Of a stretch of DNA of 64,000 nucleotides, positions 61,338-64,000 are shown one piece after another; position 1 is the first letter of the stretch; the number at the start of each line of letters is the position of its first letter. The DNA comes from Arthrobacter sp. Bz4 (lineage in GTDB: Bacteria > Actinomycetota > Actinomycetes > Actinomycetales > Micrococcaceae). The notes beneath the pieces were generated by a model. The model searched no databases. It saw only the letters and a list, made by a program, of their open reading frames with translations, and had not been told where the DNA came from. A program made the translations under genes and the position numbers. The stretch lies in the NCBI RefSeq assembly GCF_003075455.1, contig NZ_QDAE01000014.1:1-64000 (forward strand). Direction: 5' to 3'.

Positions 61338-61505
61338 CACCCGGTCCCGGGAAGTACTGTGACCAGGCAGCGCCAGTATCGGGACAATACCGCGCGCGTC
61401 ACCGGCGGGGCCTATCGTGCCGGCGAATTCAGAACCGGCCGCAGAGTCATTTGCTTGAGGGGGACCAAGGCCCACCCGTGGTCAGTGGTCGGCAGTACTT
61501 TCATC

Positions 61506-61547
61506 CAGTCGGCTTTTACTCAGTTGGCCTTACTCAGTCGGCTTTCA
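61506..61547. repeat. 14-15-bp tandem repeat at the 3' end of umuC
   Basis: Three units beginning CAGTCGGCTTT, CAGTTGGCCTT and CAGTCGGCTTT follow each other. The right-hand unit holds the last codons and stop of umuC; the other two extend the pattern past the stop. It looks like a small local duplication. Confidence 0.6.
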
Positions 61548-62883
61548 CAATGGCGAGTTCATCCCACTCGGTGGTGTACCGGGGGGAGGAATACCGGCGG
61601 CTCATGGTCCAATCGGCCGGGGCGCACATACCGGCCCGACCCAGTCCGATACTTCCCGTACCGTACTTCTGGGTCACCTCGCCGAGGAGCGCTCCGATGT
61701 TGCGCCGCTCGTGCACCGAAACGAAGACGTCCAGTTGCGGTTGAAACCCGGCGGGGGACAGATCGGTGAGCATCACCCCGGCCCGAGCGTAGGGGACCCC
61801 CTCCCCAAGGTGTCCCTCAAGGGCCCCGACAGCCGCCCGCGTCAGGACCACCGGATCAGCGGTCGGGGCGGTCAGTCTCACGGTCACGGACGGGAAGGAG
61901 GAAGCAGTCCGGTGGAAATGTGATGTGCCAGCAAAGACGGTCATGCTCTTGGCGAGTTGCTTCGCCCGGGACAGGCGCACCGCCGCGGCCTGCGCGTAGA
62001 GACTCATCACCTGATGCATTCCAGCGAGCGTAGTGACCGGCGTCGAAAATGAGCGGGAAAAGATCATCTGCTTTTTGTCCGCGCGCTCCGTTTCCAGTTC
62101 GATGCACGGCACACCGCGCAGCTCCAGGATGGTGCGCTGCATGAGGACCGAGAATTTCCGTCGCATCAACAACGGGTCAGCGGCACGAAGGTCAGCGATG
62201 GTAAACACGCCGATGGCATTGAGCCGTTTTCCGAGCCGGCCAGCAATACCCCAGACCCCGGTGACCGGGACCCGCGACATGATGTGGTCGATGTGGGCCC
62301 CGGGCATGGTGTCGAGATTGCAGACGCCACCCATCGCAGGGTTTTGTTTGGCCACCCGGTTGGCGAACTTGGCAAGGGTCTTGGTCGGGGCGATTCCGAC
62401 GCAGACCGGCAACCCCGTGTGCAGCGCCATGGCGGCCCGGATGGCCCAGCCTTGATCCTGTAAGGACTGCGGCGAACCCGCGAGACCAAGAAAGGACTCA
62501 TCGATCGAGTACACCTCCTGCCAGGCGGCGAAGCGTCCCATCAGCTCCATGGCCCGTGAACTCAGGTCTCCGTAGAGCTCATAGTTGCTGGAGCGCTGAA
62601 TGAGCCCCCAGCCGGGAGCTTGGGCGGAGATTTTGAACCACGGCTCGCCGAGCGGAATGCCGAGGGCTTTCGCCTCATTGGACCGGGCCACCACGCAGCC
62701 GTCGTTGTTTGACAAGACCACCACCGGGACGCCCGCCAGGCTGGGATCGAAGACACGTTCGCAGCTGACGTAGAAGCTGTTGACGTCGACGAGAGCTATC
62801 CGGGACGGTTTGGTACGGTCGGCTGCTGCCGCCGACGGGTAATGGCCCGGGCCATCGGGCATCCGGGAATGGTAATCGGTCAT
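61534..62883 (-). CDS. umuC: Y-family DNA polymerase V catalytic subunit
   Basis: A 449-residue UmuC. Catalytic acids are Asp33 (LVDVNSFYVSCERVF) and Asp128-Glu129 (YSIDESFLGL). NNDGCVVARSNEAKALGIP is the family fingerprint, and a helix-hairpin-helix thumb and little finger follow, with a C-terminal DUF4113-like end (SIGLGRAG, then WTMSRRYSSPRYTTEWDEL). It should carry out mutagenic lesion bypass when activated with processed UmuD. The ATG is 9 bp after the umuD stop. Confidence 0.93.
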   Translation of the reverse strand: MTDYHSRMPDGPGHYPSAAAADRTKPSRIALVDVNSFYVSCERVFDPSLAGVPVVVLSNNDGCVVARSNEAKALGIPLGEPWFKISAQAPGWGLIQRSSNYELYGDLSSRAMELMGRFAAWQEVYSIDESFLGLAGSPQSLQDQGWAIRAAMALHTGLPVCVGIAPTKTLAKFANRVAKQNPAMGGVCNLDTMPGAHIDHIMSRVPVTGVWGIAGRLGKRLNAIGVFTIADLRAADPLLMRRKFSVLMQRTILELRGVPCIELETERADKKQMIFSRSFSTPVTTLAGMHQVMSLYAQAAAVRLSRAKQLAKSMTVFAGTSHFHRTASSFPSVTVRLTAPTADPVVLTRAAVGALEGHLGEGVPYARAGVMLTDLSPAGFQPQLDVFVSVHERRNIGALLGEVTQKYGTGSIGLGRAGMCAPADWTMSRRYSSPRYTTEWDELAIVKAD

Positions 62884-62892
62884 CGCAGCGGC

Positions 62893-63324
62893 TTACACGT
62901 AGTGCAGGCAGCGGGTGACTACCCCCCACACCGACAAGTCGGACAGTTCAGCGACAGTGATGTCCGGATAGTCGCGATTTTCCGCTTTGAGGATGACCCC
63001 GGTGGCGCCAAGGTGTAGCCGTTTGATCGTCAACTCGCCGTCCAGGATCGCCACCACCACCGAGCCGTGGTGGGGCGCCAACGACCGGTCCACGATCAGC
63101 TCATCCCCGTCGTTGATACCGGCGCCGGACATGCTGTCGCCGGAGACCCTCACGATGAAAGTACAGGTGGTGTCTTTGATCAGGTGTTTGTTGAGGTCAA
63201 TCCCGCCGTCGTAATAGTCCTGTGCGGGCGAGGGGAAACCTGCGGGAACGGAGACCGGCGCGACGTCGGTGAAGTGGCCTGGCGGGGTTCCGTGTAACTG
63301 AGCAATATGGGCTACAACGGTCAC
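62893..63324 (-). CDS. umuD: UmuD-type LexA-fold self-cleaving protein
   Basis: A 143-residue S24 peptidase-fold protein. The likely self-cleavage site is Ala28-Gly29 just before FPSPAQDYYDGGIDLNKHLI. The catalytic dyad is Ser64 (SGDSMSGAGI) and Lys101 (LTIKRL). RecA-stimulated cleavage would yield the active form for UmuC. The start is GTG at 63324 with GAGGG upstream. A LexA-like box lies 14-30 bp upstream, so SOS control of the umuDC operon is expected. Confidence 0.92.
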   Translation of the reverse strand: MTVVAHIAQLHGTPPGHFTDVAPVSVPAGFPSPAQDYYDGGIDLNKHLIKDTTCTFIVRVSGDSMSGAGINDGDELIVDRSLAPHHGSVVVAILDGELTIKRLHLGATGVILKAENRDYPDITVAELSDLSVWGVVTRCLHYV

Positions 63325-63337
63325 GGCATCCCTCGAT

Positions 63338-63353
63338 TAGTACATATATTCGA
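63338..63353 (-). promoter_or_regulatory. LexA (SOS) box before umuDC
   Basis: Read leftward, TCGAATATATGTACTA matches the actinobacterial SOS box TCGAAC-N4-GTTCGA at 9 of 12 positions. It lies 14 bp before the umuD start. Confidence 0.75.
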
Positions 63354-63506
63354 ACGAAATAAGCGTAGCACCCGACCCGGACCTTTCAGCGGGGCAGCGT
63401 CACAAGTGTGGTCGGCTCAGTGCTAGATTTCACGGGGACGCGGCAACACCACGGGCGGCTAATTGCTTACCGGGTGACCGACTGAAAGCGGATTGGGGAA
63501 CGAGTG

Positions 63507-63944
63507 ATGGACTGGATCCGGTTCCCTGTGATGGCGATTGTTGCCGCGGGATTCGGCTTTGCCGGCGGGTGGGCAGCGATTGCTGCGGACCGTCATCGCC
63601 GCACGCCCGAGGCTGTGACCGCCGGTCAGGTTGAAGTGCCTGAACCCCCTCGGCTGCGGGAAGCTGACTGGGCCGTGTACTGGCAGAAGGACAACATCTG
63701 GGTGTTGACCAACACCGGATCAGCCAAGGCAACTGCGGTCGACGTGCAATTCGAGCAGTTCGCTGTGGAGTCCTCGAATCTGCGAAGCACCATGCAGACC
63801 TCGGGGGAGGCCACGTTCAGTGGCTATCTGCGGGGAAAAAAGCCAGCCGTGCTCATCTCGTGGGCCACGGAAGACAGCGAACAGCGGGGCCCCGCGCGAC
63901 GCGCCATCCCGCTTCAGGGCAACCGCCGCTGGCAGGACTGGTGA
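63507..63944 (+). CDS. small membrane-anchored protein of unknown function
   Basis: A 145-residue protein with one N-terminal hydrophobic segment (residues about 6-25, FPVMAIVAAGFGFAGGWAAI) and a soluble remainder predicted to be beta-rich (WAVYWQKDNIWVLTNTGSAKATAVDVQFEQF). It resembles the single-domain proteins annotated as hypothetical in actinobacteria; I cannot name a family. GTG at 63504 and ATG at 63507 are both in frame; GGGGAACGAG precedes. It is divergent from umuD. Confidence 0.7.
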   Translation: MDWIRFPVMAIVAAGFGFAGGWAAIAADRHRRTPEAVTAGQVEVPEPPRLREADWAVYWQKDNIWVLTNTGSAKATAVDVQFEQFAVESSNLRSTMQTSGEATFSGYLRGKKPAVLISWATEDSEQRGPARRAIPLQGNRRWQDW

Positions 63945-64000
63945 ACTACCAGGACCGGTGATCCGACGCGACCGCTGACCTGCTAGCACTCTCCGAAGCC

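Noticed and set aside
1-64000. tRNA, rRNA, CRISPR, insertion sequences or attachment sites
   Set aside because: No cloverleaf-like sequence, repeat-spacer array, transposase or integrase frame or terminal inverted repeat was seen; the hairpins found fit terminators or operators.

Overview
The window is GC-rich, gene-dense DNA from an actinobacterium, most likely a member of the Micrococcales (Arthrobacter- or Microbacteriaceae-like). The evidence is the set of families present: three GAF-ANTAR proteins, many universal stress proteins (USPs), a fused CydDC transporter, a c-di-AMP (ydaO-type) riboswitch before a LysM/NlpC protein, actinobacterial GH65 phosphorylases and a TCGAA-type SOS box. 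I see no rRNA, tRNA, CRISPR array, transposase, integrase or replication origin. It reads as a stress and accessory-metabolism region of a chromosome or large replicon.

Layout. 0.1-11 kb: an anti-sigma-antagonist-like protein, a GAF-ANTAR regulator and a tandem USP, then an operon of P-type cation ATPase, GH65 glycoside phosphorylase and a frameshifted tandem USP; facing it is an operon of a DUF1538 membrane protein (frameshifted), a P-II-like protein and a CBS-pair protein. 11-20 kb: a GntR regulator, a DsbA-like/CcdA/CxxC-membrane-protein operon, a riboswitch-controlled cell-wall hydrolase, a VIT-family transporter, a frameshifted USP, a 2OG-Fe(II) oxygenase with an Lrp-type regulator, and a beta-lactamase-fold lipoprotein. 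20-28.5 kb: a persulfide/sulfur module (CstR-like CsoR-family repressor, two rhodaneses, a TSUP exporter, an MBL-fold persulfide dioxygenase with rhodanese domains, an MFS transporter) followed by a copper module (CPH-type P1B ATPase and a DUF305 lipoprotein). Five ATACCCC-type dyads tie the two modules together. 28.5-40.7 kb: ArsR-MFS, an AI-2E-family protein, a DHFR-like reductase, DinB, two GAF-ANTAR proteins, an alpha/beta-hydrolase remnant, an APC permease, NhaA and a DUF4389 protein.

40.8-51.8 kb: a HAD-GH65 fusion enzyme, two PNPOx-fold proteins, a P1B-type ATPase, USPs, an ATPase with Na,K-ATPase-like transport motifs and a DUF2231 protein. This part and the 2-9 kb part resemble the content of the mycobacterial DosR dormancy regulon (ctpF, USPs, otsB1, a CBS protein), and several promoters carry dyads like the DosR box. 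51.7-64 kb: an OmpR-type response regulator with a histidine kinase fused to a large multi-span membrane domain, then cydA-cydB-cydDC (cytochrome bd and its assembly transporter) behind two TTCTAC-N5-GTAGAA palindromes, then umuD-umuC with a LexA-like box, and a small membrane-anchored protein.

Together the window looks like a toolkit for low oxygen, metal and redox stress: ion pumps, glycan phosphorolysis, bd oxidase, persulfide and copper detoxification and mutagenic repair. Caution: four genes (7819-8705, 9513-10996, 16621-17051 and cydB) each appear to lack exactly one base, mostly in short G/C or A/T runs. This pattern fits assembly indels better than real gene decay.
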